From the NCBI RefSeq assembly GCF_016406085.1, contig NZ_JAEHFJ010000008.1, positions 1 through 64,000 of the forward strand: a DNA stretch of 64,000 nt. Reading direction: 5' to 3'. Position numbers and translations under genes: made by a program. This DNA comes from Aureibaculum flavum (GTDB lineage Bacteria; Bacteroidota; Bacteroidia; Flavobacteriales; Flavobacteriaceae). The notes under the pieces are model-generated. The model was not told where the DNA came from. It made no database searches and saw only the letters and a list, made by a program, of their open reading frames with translations. Shown here one piece after another: positions 1 to 7,476 of this stretch (the first letter of the stretch is position 1; each line of letters opens with the position of its first letter).

Positions 1-77
1 ACTCACAACAACTTGAAAACGAGATCTAAGTCTCACAGAACTGAACGTGATTTAAAGTAGAAAAGAGAGAGGATTAT

Positions 78-274
78 TCCCGAAACTTCGGGATTGTCGA
101 AGTCTGTAGCTTCACCGTATATATTAACCTTAATTCTCTCTTTTATTCTTTCTGATTAAGTATCTAATTTAATGAATTACAAACTTAAGCCGTATATAAT
201 TTATTGCTGGCTTCTTGCCTACTTGCGAATCCCGAAGTCTCGGGACTCGCGGTTTTTCTCCCGAAGCCTCGGGA
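78..274. repeat. Three copies of a TCCCGA...TCGGGA palindrome
   Basis: Perfect small hairpins lie at 78-93 (TCCCGAAACTTCGGGA), 230-245 (TCCCGAAGTCTCGGGA) and 259-274 (TCCCGAAGCCTCGGGA). The middle one extends to GCGA/TCGC with one mismatch. The two right-hand copies flank a run of five T. Same arms with different loops suggest a dispersed palindromic element rather than a single terminator. Function unknown. Confidence 0.75.
189..212 (+). repeat. Cassette-junction-like motif (copy 1)
   Basis: The stretch GCCGTATATAAT followed by TTATTGCTGGCT closely matches 7178-7201 (GCCATATATAAT then TAATTGCTTGCT). Both fit the junction pattern G-T/C-T/C-N5-TAAT seen upstream of genes in this region. No coding role seen. 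Confidence 0.55.
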
Positions 275-288
275 CGGTAATTATTTAC

Positions 289-341
289 TAAATTAGTTGC
301 TTGAAACACGCAACAAACTAAAGAAACACGTTATGTCACAT
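289..341 (+). repeat. Hairpin element plus GTT junction upstream of the first gene
   Basis: Positions 289-320 hold TAAATTAGTTGC, a short loop, then CGCAACAAACTA: an imperfect palindrome of the family also found at 3211, 5462, 6916, 12080 and 12858. It is followed by AAGAAACACGTTATGTCACAT (junction GTT at 330). The AACAAACTAAAGAAACACGTT segment is shared with the repeats ending at 3356 and 5608. It sits 23 bases before the gene at 364. Confidence 0.65.
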
Positions 342-363
342 TTAGAGAAAGAAAAGAACAGCT

Positions 364-1026
364 ATGAAAACTCCAATATTATTTGTGAAATTTGGACAAA
401 AAGAACATATTGAAGGACTTCAAAATAAAGGTCTATTATATCTTAACACTGTAGACTTTTTTAAAAAATTAGAATCTGAACAAGGTGCTAGAGGAGATTT
501 TTTAGAAGGTGCTTCTGAAATAAAAAATATTTATGAGCAAGATGAATCGATTCTAACTATTAATCCAGGAGGAAAAGATGAAATCCACCTTAATTTGACT
601 AAAGCACAAATTCGTCAGTTCTTCAATTATAAAGGAAATATTTTCAGTCTTTTTTCAATATTTAATAATAAGAAAGAAACACAGGAAATTGAATTTGAAA
701 AATCTATGAAATCCTTTGGAGACACTGCCTTAATTATTACTAATGTGAGTGAATTTCTAAAAAGAGTGAAATTAGAATTAGATAGACAAAAATATAAATT
801 TGATTGGAGACTTGTTGACTACTACAATGAGAACGAAAGGAACTTAAAAGAACTCAATATATTCAGTAAAGCTTCAACTTTTCAAAATCAGAATGAATTT
901 AGAATTTATGTTGAAAACGTAAATAACAAACCTTTGAAAATTGAAATAGGCTCAATCAAGGAAATATCTTACATTGTAGAATCGGAAAAATTAACAAAAC
1001 TGAAAATTGAAAGAATAAAAACGTAA
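364..1026 (+). CDS. Hypothetical protein (220 aa) in a cassette-like unit
   Basis: A soluble protein of unknown function; I do not recognise the family. It begins MKTPILFVKFGQKEHIEGL, has no signal peptide or membrane segment, and is Lys/Glu/Asn-rich with several predicted beta strands near the end (NEFRIYVENV, LKIEIGSIKEISYIV). The N-terminal half resembles, from memory only, small proteins found singly in accessory islands that read 'VKFG.KEHI..L...G..Y.N...FF'. The gene stands alone between a hairpin/junction repeat (289-341) and a second repeat (1045-1118) whose hairpin would act as its terminator. Its ATG follows the junction by only a few dozen bases. It is likely horizontally acquired; the product and activity are open. 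Confidence 0.7.
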   Translation: MKTPILFVKFGQKEHIEGLQNKGLLYLNTVDFFKKLESEQGARGDFLEGASEIKNIYEQDESILTINPGGKDEIHLNLTKAQIRQFFNYKGNIFSLFSIFNNKKETQEIEFEKSMKSFGDTALIITNVSEFLKRVKLELDRQKYKFDWRLVDYYNENERNLKELNIFSKASTFQNQNEFRIYVENVNNKPLKIEIGSIKEISYIVESEKLTKLKIERIKT

Positions 1027-1044
1027 CATAACATAGAACTGAGC

Positions 1045-1118
1045 TAAAAACAAATAATTTCTTAATTAAATTTGTGCACTATTATTCTAGGCTCAAAATA
1101 CTATTATTTGGTGTTTTG
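1045..1118 (+). repeat. Repeat R2, copy a
   Basis: Matches 4589-4662 over about 74 bases; the 42-base core 1077-1118 (CACTATTATTCTAGGCTCA through TTTGGTGTTTTG) differs from 4621-4662 at only a few positions. Both copies follow the stop codon of a single plus-strand gene by 20-30 bases. Confidence 0.8.
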
Positions 1119-1130
1119 AGCTTTTATTTT
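1091..1130 (+). terminator. Hairpin terminator inside repeat R2a
   Basis: GCTCAAAA (1091-1098) pairs with TTTTGAGC (1114-1121) and is followed by TTTTATTTT. This is a plausible rho-independent terminator for the gene at 364-1026. In the second R2 copy the right arm is degenerate. Confidence 0.6.
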
Positions 1131-1223
1131 AATGCTCTTTATTTTAATAAAACGGAAAATAGGTTTCATCATTGGGGAAATCCGTAACAATTTGAATAAT
1201 CATTAACATAATGTACTATGTGC

Positions 1224-2009
1224 TTATTTTATATTTAATTTCTTTATGTTAAAATAACCAAAAATACTTATTATTAAAAAGCACACGATACTAAATATAG
1301 TAACAGAGGAAATACCAAAAATTAAAGGCATTTTATCACCTAGAGAAACGGATAAAACACTAAACGAATAAGGAAAATAAATGGATAGTTGTGGAGCTTG
1401 TGAAACAATGATACCTATAATAGCTAAAAACATTCCAAAACCTAAAGGAATAACAAAGTTCTTAAATCTGAAACTTAACCAAAATTGAATTCCTATAATA
1501 CCAAAAGAAGCCAAAAAAGATGTCATTAACATTTTCAGGTAACGCAAATGTTCTGGCGGAAAATTTAAAAAACCTAAATCTGGATAAACAAAACCTAACA
1601 AAACACCTGATAAGATAATTGCGATATAGTAGTATACATAAGTAACTATTATAGCCAAAATGACAATGCTTAATTTTCCGAAATATATACTCGATTTGGG
1701 CACAGGCAATGCAAATAAATGCTTTATGCCTAATGATTTATGCTCTATTTGCATAATCAAACTCGTAATTAAGACAATAAACATAGGTATAAAAAAGGGC
1801 GTAGAATTTTCAATTTGAGTCACCATAAATTTTTCCCAAGGATTTATTCCTGCTAATGGCACTAAGGTTTCACGCTCAAAAATGTAAGCTACAATAAATA
1901 ATATAGGAAAAAGAACTGCACTAATAATTGTTAGCCAAAAAGCAAATGTTCGTTTTAACTTAATAAGTTCATTTTTTAAGCTTGCGGTATAATATAATAT
2001 TGTTGACAT
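1224..2009 (-). CDS. ABC-2 type transporter permease
   Basis: Membrane subunit of an ABC exporter of the BcrB/ABC-2 type. The 261-aa protein has about six hydrophobic segments: residues ~25-45, 60-85, 105-140, 155-180, 185-205 and 235-258, with a short cytoplasmic N-terminus (ASLKNELIKLKRTFAFWL) typical of this family. Substrate cannot be deduced; relatives move peptides, lantibiotics or drugs, or act as self-resistance exporters. It lies 4 bases downstream of its ATPase gene, so the two are one operon. The pair runs opposite to the surrounding plus-strand single-gene units. Confidence 0.85.
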   Translation of the reverse strand: MSTILYYTASLKNELIKLKRTFAFWLTIISAVLFPILFIVAYIFERETLVPLAGINPWEKFMVTQIENSTPFFIPMFIVLITSLIMQIEHKSLGIKHLFALPVPKSSIYFGKLSIVILAIIVTYVYYYIAIILSGVLLGFVYPDLGFLNFPPEHLRYLKMLMTSFLASFGIIGIQFWLSFRFKNFVIPLGFGMFLAIIGIIVSQAPQLSIYFPYSFSVLSVSLGDKMPLIFGISSVTIFSIVCFLIISIFGYFNIKKLNIK

Positions 2010-2013
2010 ACTA

Positions 2014-2931
2014 TTAATTTTCGGTTAATGATAAAAAGAGCTCTTCTAAATTGTTCTTAATGGATACTTGATAAATCTTAATTCTTTCAGCTCTTAAAAC
2101 ATCTATCACATCTGTTATTTCATTTTTATTTTTCACTTCAATTTGTAGTAAATCATCAAGTAACGAAATGTTTTCCATTTTTAAATTCTTAAGTACAGAC
2201 AAGCCTTTAATAGGGGTATCCACTTCTATTTCAAATTTGATATTTGTTCCTTTAGATTCTTTTAAGCTTGCCACAGTATCTTGATATAACATCTTACCAT
2301 TTCTAATAATACCAACGTGTGTACATGTTTTTTCAATTTCACTTAACAAGTGACTTGAAATAAAAATTGTTGTCCCCAACCTTTTGTTTAAGTCTTTGAT
2401 AAGGGTACGCATTTCTATAATTCCTTTTGGGTCTAATCCATTTGTTGGCTCGTCTAAAATGATTAGTTCAGGATTACTTAATAAAGAAATGGCTAATCCT
2501 AAACGTTGTTTCATCCCTAGCGAATATTCTTTTATCCTTTTGTTTTTAGCTTTAGTTAGGTTTACAATTTCTAATACTTCATAAATTCTATTTGACGGTA
2601 TATTTTGTCTGTAGTTAGCAGCAATTTTCAAATTATCAATCGCATTTAAATGCTCATATAAAGACGGATTTTCTATCAAGGCACCTACCTTATTTAATAC
2701 TTTAAGTCTTGATTGTCCACTAAAAAGTTCACCAAAAAGAGAAACAGTTCCAGAGTTTTTCTTTAAAAGGCCAAGAATTAGACGAATGGTGGTACTTTTC
2801 CCTGAGCCATTTGGACCTAAAAAACCATAAATACTTCCCTTGGGAACTTTAAGCTCTAAATCTTCAATATCTTTCTTGTTTTTGGAATAAGAAAAATTGA
2901 GGTTTTTGGTTTCTACAACAAGTTGATTCAT
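2014..2931 (-). CDS. ABC transporter ATP-binding protein (BcrA/CcmA-like)
   Basis: Cytoplasmic ATPase driving the permease encoded immediately downstream. Visible motifs: Walker A GPNGSGKST (about residues 39-47), ABC signature YSLGMKQRLGLA (~137-148), Walker B LIILDEPTNGLD (~156-167) and the H-loop ISSH. After the nucleotide-binding domain comes a ~85-residue C-terminal extension, usual for drug/bacteriocin-type exporters. At 305 aa the length is normal. No regulator or partner peptide gene adjoins it. Upstream (2932-3043) is a short AT-rich stretch that should hold the promoter. Confidence 0.93.
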   Translation of the reverse strand: MNQLVVETKNLNFSYSKNKKDIEDLELKVPKGSIYGFLGPNGSGKSTTIRLILGLLKKNSGTVSLFGELFSGQSRLKVLNKVGALIENPSLYEHLNAIDNLKIAANYRQNIPSNRIYEVLEIVNLTKAKNKRIKEYSLGMKQRLGLAISLLSNPELIILDEPTNGLDPKGIIEMRTLIKDLNKRLGTTIFISSHLLSEIEKTCTHVGIIRNGKMLYQDTVASLKESKGTNIKFEIEVDTPIKGLSVLKNLKMENISLLDDLLQIEVKNKNEITDVIDVLRAERIKIYQVSIKNNLEELFLSLTEN

Positions 2932-3393
2932 TTTTAAAGTTTAATGGGTTGGTATATTATCAAAACGATTAAAGTGAAAAAGTGTAACAAACTATACTAT
3001 AAAATAAGAATAATTTTATGCATTTTCAGGGAGTAACACATTGAACAACAAACTGCTGAGGTAAGAGAAAGTGAAGAGTTATTAATTTTTCATTTAAGTA
3101 CTTCGATAGGCATGCTCATATATTAATCTTGATTTAGAGAAAGCAAAAGCCTGTTATAAGTGAATATTAAAAATGGCACAAAGGATTGTTCTCTTTTCGA
3201 ATTTATTTGCTAAATTAGGTGTTTAAATATACAACTTATCACACGCAATTTGATAGAAGAGGGGACTGGTGATAGTTCTGGATTGTTATTGTAAAACATA
3301 TTATAGTTCTTCTTTTTTCTATCTAAAGATATATTACAAACTAAAGAAACACGTTGGCGGTAATTTGGATAAAACCATATGTAGCTATTAAAA
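2932..3393. other. Intergenic region filled by repeat R1a
   Basis: 461 bases without a gene. About 110 bases nearest the ABC operon are unique AT-rich DNA. From about 3044 to 3356 the sequence is repeat R1a, described separately. A 66-codon minus-strand open frame here lies inside the repeat and looks non-coding. Confidence 0.6.
3044..3364 (+). repeat. Repeat R1, copy a, ending in junction GTTGGCGGTAAT
   Basis: Starts with a box ACAACAAACTGCTGAGGTAA, recurring after other genes at 4573, 5296 and 6751. It contains the hairpin-family element at 3211-3235 and ends AACTAAAGAAACACGTTG. The core 3175-3356 matches 5426-5608 with about a dozen differences by eye (roughly 93 percent). The junction GTTGGCGGTAAT (3353-3364) lies 29 bases before the ATP-grasp gene. 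Confidence 0.85.
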
Positions 3394-4563
3394 ATGTACC
3401 TAATTGACAAACCATATATTTCAGATTTTCTTATCGATACGATAAAAGATAATCACTATCAAGTTGTTGCAACAAAAGCGGCTAAAGAATTAGTGGCTGA
3501 CGATTCCTTAAATTGGATTAGCGAAGAAGATGCTATAGCAAATATAAAAAACAATCCTTCTCAGCGTATGTATTCCAATTCAGAGAATGTTCTCAGTTGG
3601 ATAGAAAACCACTTTGAGGAAAGTGAATTGTCAAAACAAATCAATATCCTTAAAGACAAGGTTAAATTCAGAGAGCAGATTAAAGCCATATTTCCAGAAT
3701 TTAAATTCCGAAAAATCAAGTTAGAAAACATTCCGAATATTGCTACCCAGGAATTGTCATTTCCGTTTGTCATAAAGCCATCCATCGGGTTTTTAAGTGT
3801 TGGTGTCTATATTATAAAAGATGAAAACGATTGGATTAAGGCAAAAGAGGAAATAACACCCCACAATCTTAAAAGTATTTTTCCGAAAAATGTACTCGAT
3901 ACTTCCCACTTTATTATTGAGGATTTTATTCAAGGTGAAGAATACGCTATAGATTACTATCATAATGATAAGGGGGAGGTAGTTATATTAAATATTTTGC
4001 ACCACATTTTTTCATCGGGAACGGATACAAGCGACCGAGTTTATTCGACTTCTAAAGCAATTGTTAATCAATATAAATCTGAATTGGAGCAGTTTTTAAG
4101 TACAATTGGCAATAAACTTAATTTAAAAAATTTCCCGGCTCATGCAGAAGTAAGAATAGATAAGAACGGCAAAATAATTCCTATTGAAATCAATCCACTT
4201 CGTTTTGGAGGTTGGTGTACTACGGGTGATTTATCAGGAATTGCAATAGGGCTTAATTCCTACAAATACTATTTTGAAAATACTTGCCCAAATTGGGATA
4301 CTGTATACCAAGGCCAAGAAAACAAAATATTTAGCATAATCGTTTTAGATAACAATTCAGGTATTAAGCCTGATGATATTGCAAGTTTTGATTATAAAGC
4401 ACTTGCAGATGATTTTGAAAACCCTATTTTGATAAGAGCCTTAGATATAAACACATATCCACTTTTTGGTTTTGTTTTTGCAGAAACTGACGAAAGAAAC
4501 AAAGAGGAATTAAGCGATATTCTCAGTTCAGATTTGAGAAAATATATCATTGTTAGAAAATAA
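3394..4563 (+). CDS. ATP-grasp domain protein
   Basis: Probable ATP-dependent carboxylate-amine/thiol ligase. The 389-aa soluble protein has the ATP-grasp layout: FPFVIKPS with Lys128 (ATP-binding lysine), a glycine-rich loop (IGFLSVGVYII), QGEEYAID (Glu183 region) that contacts adenine, AEVRID, and the metal-binding IPIEINPLRFGG (Glu265, Asn267). The N-terminal ~90 residues are a pre-ATP-grasp domain. Substrate is not deducible; enzymes of this family ligate amino acids, peptides or carbamoyl groups. It is a single gene flanked by R1a and R2b with no pathway partner nearby, so it is not clearly part of a biosynthetic cluster. Start chosen at ATG 3394, 29 bases after the junction. Confidence 0.85.
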   Translation: MYLIDKPYISDFLIDTIKDNHYQVVATKAAKELVADDSLNWISEEDAIANIKNNPSQRMYSNSENVLSWIENHFEESELSKQINILKDKVKFREQIKAIFPEFKFRKIKLENIPNIATQELSFPFVIKPSIGFLSVGVYIIKDENDWIKAKEEITPHNLKSIFPKNVLDTSHFIIEDFIQGEEYAIDYYHNDKGEVVILNILHHIFSSGTDTSDRVYSTSKAIVNQYKSELEQFLSTIGNKLNLKNFPAHAEVRIDKNGKIIPIEINPLRFGGWCTTGDLSGIAIGLNSYKYYFENTCPNWDTVYQGQENKIFSIIVLDNNSGIKPDDIASFDYKALADDFENPILIRALDINTYPLFGFVFAETDERNKEELSDILSSDLRKYIIVRK

Positions 4564-4588
4564 ATACTGCACCAACAAAGATCTGAGG

Positions 4589-4662
4589 TAAAAACGAATC
4601 TTTTCTTTATTGAATTTCTTCACTATTATTCTAGGCTCAGTATACTATTATTTGGTGTTTTG
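4589..4662 (+). repeat. Repeat R2, copy b
   Basis: Second copy of the repeat seen at 1045-1118, again just downstream of a plus-strand single gene (ATP-grasp stop at 4563) and preceded by the ACCAACAAAGATCTGAGGTA box (4571-4590). Its hairpin right arm has decayed (TTTTGTTC instead of TTTTGAGC). Confidence 0.8.
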
Positions 4663-4723
4663 TTCTTTCTATACTTAAGTTTATAACTATATTTATAAAT
4701 GCTAACTTAAGTTATGCAAAACC

Positions 4724-4735
4724 GTTGCCTATAAT
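4724..4735 (+). repeat. Junction motif GTTGCCTATAAT abutting a start codon
   Basis: The motif fits the junction consensus GTT-N5-TAAT, and its last base is immediately followed by the ATG of the TPM-domain gene (4736). The first codon is therefore fixed by the junction itself, and any leader and ribosome-binding site must come from repeat DNA upstream. Confidence 0.65.
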
Positions 4736-5284
4736 ATGAAAAAATCAATTTTTAAATTAATATTTATAGTATTTTTAACGATATGTAGTTGTAAAACAAC
4801 ACAAATAGAAAAAACTGAACCGAATTCAGAACCAACGAAAGTTGAATTTACTCAATTCGATTTAGGAGCAATAGATTTGCCGAAACTGAAAAGACAAGTA
4901 AATGACTTTGAATCTGTTTTTACTGTTGAGCAACTTGAAAAATTGACTTTAAAAATTAGAGAGTTTGAGAAAAAAACAGCTAATCAAATAGCCATTGTAT
5001 CAATAGAATCCATTGGAAAATATACGGATTTTGACAAGTTTGCCATTGACTTATCAAATTATAACGGAATTGGATTAAAAGAAAAAGACATCGGACTATC
5101 TATTGTTTTTAGTAAGAGCTTAAGAAAAATAAGAATTTCAACAGGAATTGGAACTGAAAACATTCTGACAGACGAAATTTGTAAACAAATAATTGACCAA
5201 ACTATTATTCCCGAATTTAGAAATGGAGATTATTACAGTGGAATCGAAAAAGGTTTGACGGAATTAATAGCTAAATGGAAATAA
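4736..5284 (+). CDS. TPM-domain lipoprotein (YgcG/Psb32 family)
   Basis: A membrane-anchored periplasmic or surface protein of 182 aa. It has a lipoprotein signal (hydrophobic 5-17, lipobox TICSC with Cys19), then a TPM domain (~50-180). Family features visible are FTVEQLEKLTLKIREFEKKTANQIAIVSIESI, an amphipathic strand-helix pair, and the glycine-containing KIRISTGIGTENILTD segment. TPM domains occur in proteins with proposed phosphatase or photosystem-repair roles; in bacteria the job is mostly unknown. It lacks the long C-terminal membrane/glycine-rich tail of YgcG, so this is the short lipoprotein form. It stands alone between R2b and R1b, with its ATG directly after the junction. Confidence 0.8.
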   Translation: MKKSIFKLIFIVFLTICSCKTTQIEKTEPNSEPTKVEFTQFDLGAIDLPKLKRQVNDFESVFTVEQLEKLTLKIREFEKKTANQIAIVSIESIGKYTDFDKFAIDLSNYNGIGLKEKDIGLSIVFSKSLRKIRISTGIGTENILTDEICKQIIDQTIIPEFRNGDYYSGIEKGLTELIAKWK

Positions 5285-5632
5285 TATACCGAGGGCAACA
5301 AAGTGCTAATGTAAAAAACAAATAACATTTCATTCATTTTTCGCTAAGGTACTGCCATAGGCATCATCATATATTAATCTTGATTGAGTAATAACAATAG
5401 CCTGTTTTAATAGTTTAATACCAAGGGCACAAAGGATTGTTTTCTTTTCAGATTTAATTGCTACATTAGGTGTTTAAATATACAACTTATCGCACGCAAT
5501 TTGATAGAAGAGGGGACTGGCTATAGTTCTGGATTGTTATTGTAAAACACATTATAGTTCTTCTTTTTTTCTGTCTAAAGAGATATTACAAACTAAAGAA
5601 ACACGTTGTGTGTCATATTAGAAAAACCCGAA
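5285..5632. other. Intergenic region occupied by repeat R1b
   Basis: 348 bases with no gene. After about 10 bases following the TPM stop, almost all of it is repeat R1b up to the junction at 5605-5616. A TTG at 5606 in the repeat opens the reading frame of the next gene but is not a credible start. Confidence 0.6.
5294..5616 (+). repeat. Repeat R1, copy b, ending in junction GTTGTGTGTCAT
   Basis: Second copy of the ~320-base repeat at 3044-3364. It begins with GCAACAAAGTGCTAATGTAA, holds the hairpin-family element at 5462-5486, and ends AACTAAAGAAACACGTTG (5605 = G of GTT). The last 183 bases are the best conserved part; the first ~130 bases are more diverged. Confidence 0.85.
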
Positions 5633-6739
5633 ATGGATAAAAAATTAAAATTGATATATCTACTTCTTATATTGACTCTAAACTTTTCTTGCCTAGAAAA
5701 GAAATCAACAGAAAAAGAAACTCATAAGCCTGAATTGGTTGTGACTTCAAAAACTTACACCTTAAAATTCACTTCAGGAATACGTTCTATCTTTCAAGAT
5801 AGCAGAGGAAATTATTGGCTTGGAAGTACTCAAGAAGGAGTGGCCGTTTATGACGGTAATTCATTCACTTACTTCACAATCAATGAAGGATTGACTGATA
5901 ACCAAATTCACAGAATACGAGAAGATAAAGAAGGCATTATTTGGTTTAACACTCAAAACGGAGTGAGTAGTTATGATGGAAAATTGATAAAGAACCATAC
6001 AAGTACAGAAAATGGTATTTCTAAAAATTTAAATCCAGAATCATTCAATGATACTTCCCGGAATAAATGGGCGAAAACGGATAACGACTTATGGTTTGGT
6101 GCTGGAATGAAAGAAGGGGTATTTAGATATGATGGTCAAAAAATCGATTATTTAGACTTTCCTCCCCATAAAGTACTTAATCATAATGATAATTTATTTG
6201 CTGTAACCAGCATTTCGAAAGGAAAAAACAATATGATTTGGTTTGGTACTTATGCAGGCGTTTTTGGTTATAATGGAAACGAATTTGTAATTATTAATGA
6301 TGAAACATTAGGCTTTGATAGAAATATTGAACCTCTGCATATTAGAAGTATTTTAGAAGACTCAAAAGGCAGACTTTGGATGGGGAATAATGGAATTGGC
6401 GTATTACTGAAGGAAGGTGATTCAATTATCAATTTTTCTAAAAAAAATAACTTAATTCATCCGACAAGTGGAAGAAAAGGTGATAAATCAATGCCAGGCA
6501 CTCTCGAACACATTTTCACAATTACAGAAGATAGTCAAGGTAATATTTGGTTTGGAGACAGAGATGCGGGAATTTGGAAATATGATAATATAACGATGAC
6601 CAATTACACAAAAGAAGCTGGACTTCTAAATGATTACGCTCTATCGATTTTTGAAGATAATAAAGGCGAATTGTGGTTTGGAATGGTAGACGGAAACATA
6701 TATAAATTTAACGGAAAGACTTTTGAAAAGCAATTTTAA
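5633..6739 (+). CDS. Two-component-regulator propeller lipoprotein (stand-alone sensor fold)
   Basis: A 368-aa lipoprotein consisting only of Reg_prop beta-propeller repeats. I place the start at ATG 5633 rather than the upstream TTG in the repeat, because it gives a clean lipoprotein signal (MDKKLKLIYLLLILTLNFSC, Cys20). At least seven blades follow with the pattern IxEDxxGxIWFxTxxGVxxYDG (for example around residues 50-70, 92-112, 205-225, 245-265, 295-315, 340-360). Such propellers normally form the sensing part of Bacteroidota hybrid kinases; this one has no kinase, membrane or DNA-binding domain, so it could be a decoy, ligand-binding protein or remnant. The fold is the same as in the kinases encoded at 19666-27761. 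Single-gene unit in the repeat array. Confidence 0.82.
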   Translation: MDKKLKLIYLLLILTLNFSCLEKKSTEKETHKPELVVTSKTYTLKFTSGIRSIFQDSRGNYWLGSTQEGVAVYDGNSFTYFTINEGLTDNQIHRIREDKEGIIWFNTQNGVSSYDGKLIKNHTSTENGISKNLNPESFNDTSRNKWAKTDNDLWFGAGMKEGVFRYDGQKIDYLDFPPHKVLNHNDNLFAVTSISKGKNNMIWFGTYAGVFGYNGNEFVIINDETLGFDRNIEPLHIRSILEDSKGRLWMGNNGIGVLLKEGDSIINFSKKNNLIHPTSGRKGDKSMPGTLEHIFTITEDSQGNIWFGDRDAGIWKYDNITMTNYTKEAGLLNDYALSIFEDNKGELWFGMVDGNIYKFNGKTFEKQF

Positions 6740-6750
6740 GAAATACCAAC

Positions 6751-6945
6751 GCAAAACAAAGTACTGTTGTAAAAAATAACAAAAATTTCAATACTTTATA
6801 AAAAAAAGTACTACGTTAGTTTTTGTCATATGCTATTTTGTTTGAGCGATTACAAACCTGTTTTAACAACATTTGACAAACGAAGCTCAAGGGTATTTCA
6901 TATTCATTTAATTGCTAAAATAGCTGCTTAAATACACAACAAACG
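6751..6945 (+). repeat. Diverged R1-like repeat (R1')
   Basis: Begins 12 bases after the propeller stop with GCAAAACAAAGTACTGTTGT, the same post-gene box as 4573 and 5296. It contains TCATATGCTATTTTG and ATTACAAACCTGTTTTAACA, which echo R1, and the hairpin-family element GCTAAAATAGCTGCTTAAAT then ACACAACAAAC at 6914-6944. Similarity to R1a/R1b is clear only in these blocks. Confidence 0.6.
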
Positions 6946-7177
6946 ATATACGTATTTTGTACTTCATATCGAATATTCGGGACAAACGACTTACCAATGA
7001 TACAAGTGTGTGAATTACAACTCAATTCAAAAAAATAATCGGATTTAGAAATACTGAAATTAATAAATTAGTAAGGTTTCTAAGCCTATCGAGATTGATG
7101 TAAACACTTAAACTGGAGATAAAATGATAATACAACCTGAATTTAATTTGCGAGATTCAAAAAAATGACACCACAAC

Positions 7178-7201
7178 GCCATATATAATTAATTGCTTGC
7201 T
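7178..7201 (+). repeat. Cassette-junction-like motif (copy near M1 peptidase)
   Basis: GCCATATATAAT then TAATTGCTTGCT, the partner of 189-212. It is preceded by CACAAC, similar to the AACAC preceding other junctions. It may mark the right end of the repeat array. Confidence 0.5.
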
Positions 7202-7476
7202 CGGTCTCTGTACTTTTGATAAGCCTCCAACATATACCTGGAAAGTAATTCACTACTAAAACCAACAGTTTTATTTTAGTTAATAATGGGCTTTAAAAAA
7301 GATTGAAGGACAAAACATACATCTGAAGTTGCACTATTCAAAATGCAATAAAAAACAATTAATCTTATTGTTATATTAAAGATTATTGCCAAAAAATTAT
7401 TGAATTTTCAAACTTTATTGTCAATTGCTGATTTTTTTATAAATTAGTGCTCGTTTAAAACTCCAAAAATTAAAAC

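Larger units (their letters stand above)
1..363. other. Intergenic region rich in short inverted repeats
   Basis: No convincing full gene. Positions 1-60 stay open in plus frame 1 and end at TAG (58-60); the tail reads TRSKSHRTERDLK and could be the C-terminus of a gene starting outside the window, but it is too short to name. The rest carries three TCCCGA/TCGGGA hairpins, one junction motif (189-200) and the hairpin plus junction at 289-341, all described separately. Confidence 0.5.
6740..7476. other. 737-base intergenic region with diverged repeats
   Basis: No open frame of note. It contains a diverged R1-like repeat (6751-6945), unique AT-rich sequence, and a junction-like copy at 7178-7201. 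The last ~150 bases before 7477 are very AT-rich and should hold the promoter of the M1 peptidase; TAAATTAG at about 7440 is a weak -7 candidate. Confidence 0.5.

Noticed and set aside
3210-3410. 66-codon frame within repeat R1a
   Set aside because: It lies in a repeat whose other copy does not keep the frame.
5606-5632. TTG start of the propeller lipoprotein
   Set aside because: It lies inside repeat R1b and would precede the lipoprotein signal; ATG 5633 is better.
189-7201. Classical integron with attC sites
   Set aside because: No integrase is seen and the junctions do not clearly show the RYYYAAC...GTTRRRY pairs, so only a cassette-like array is claimed.
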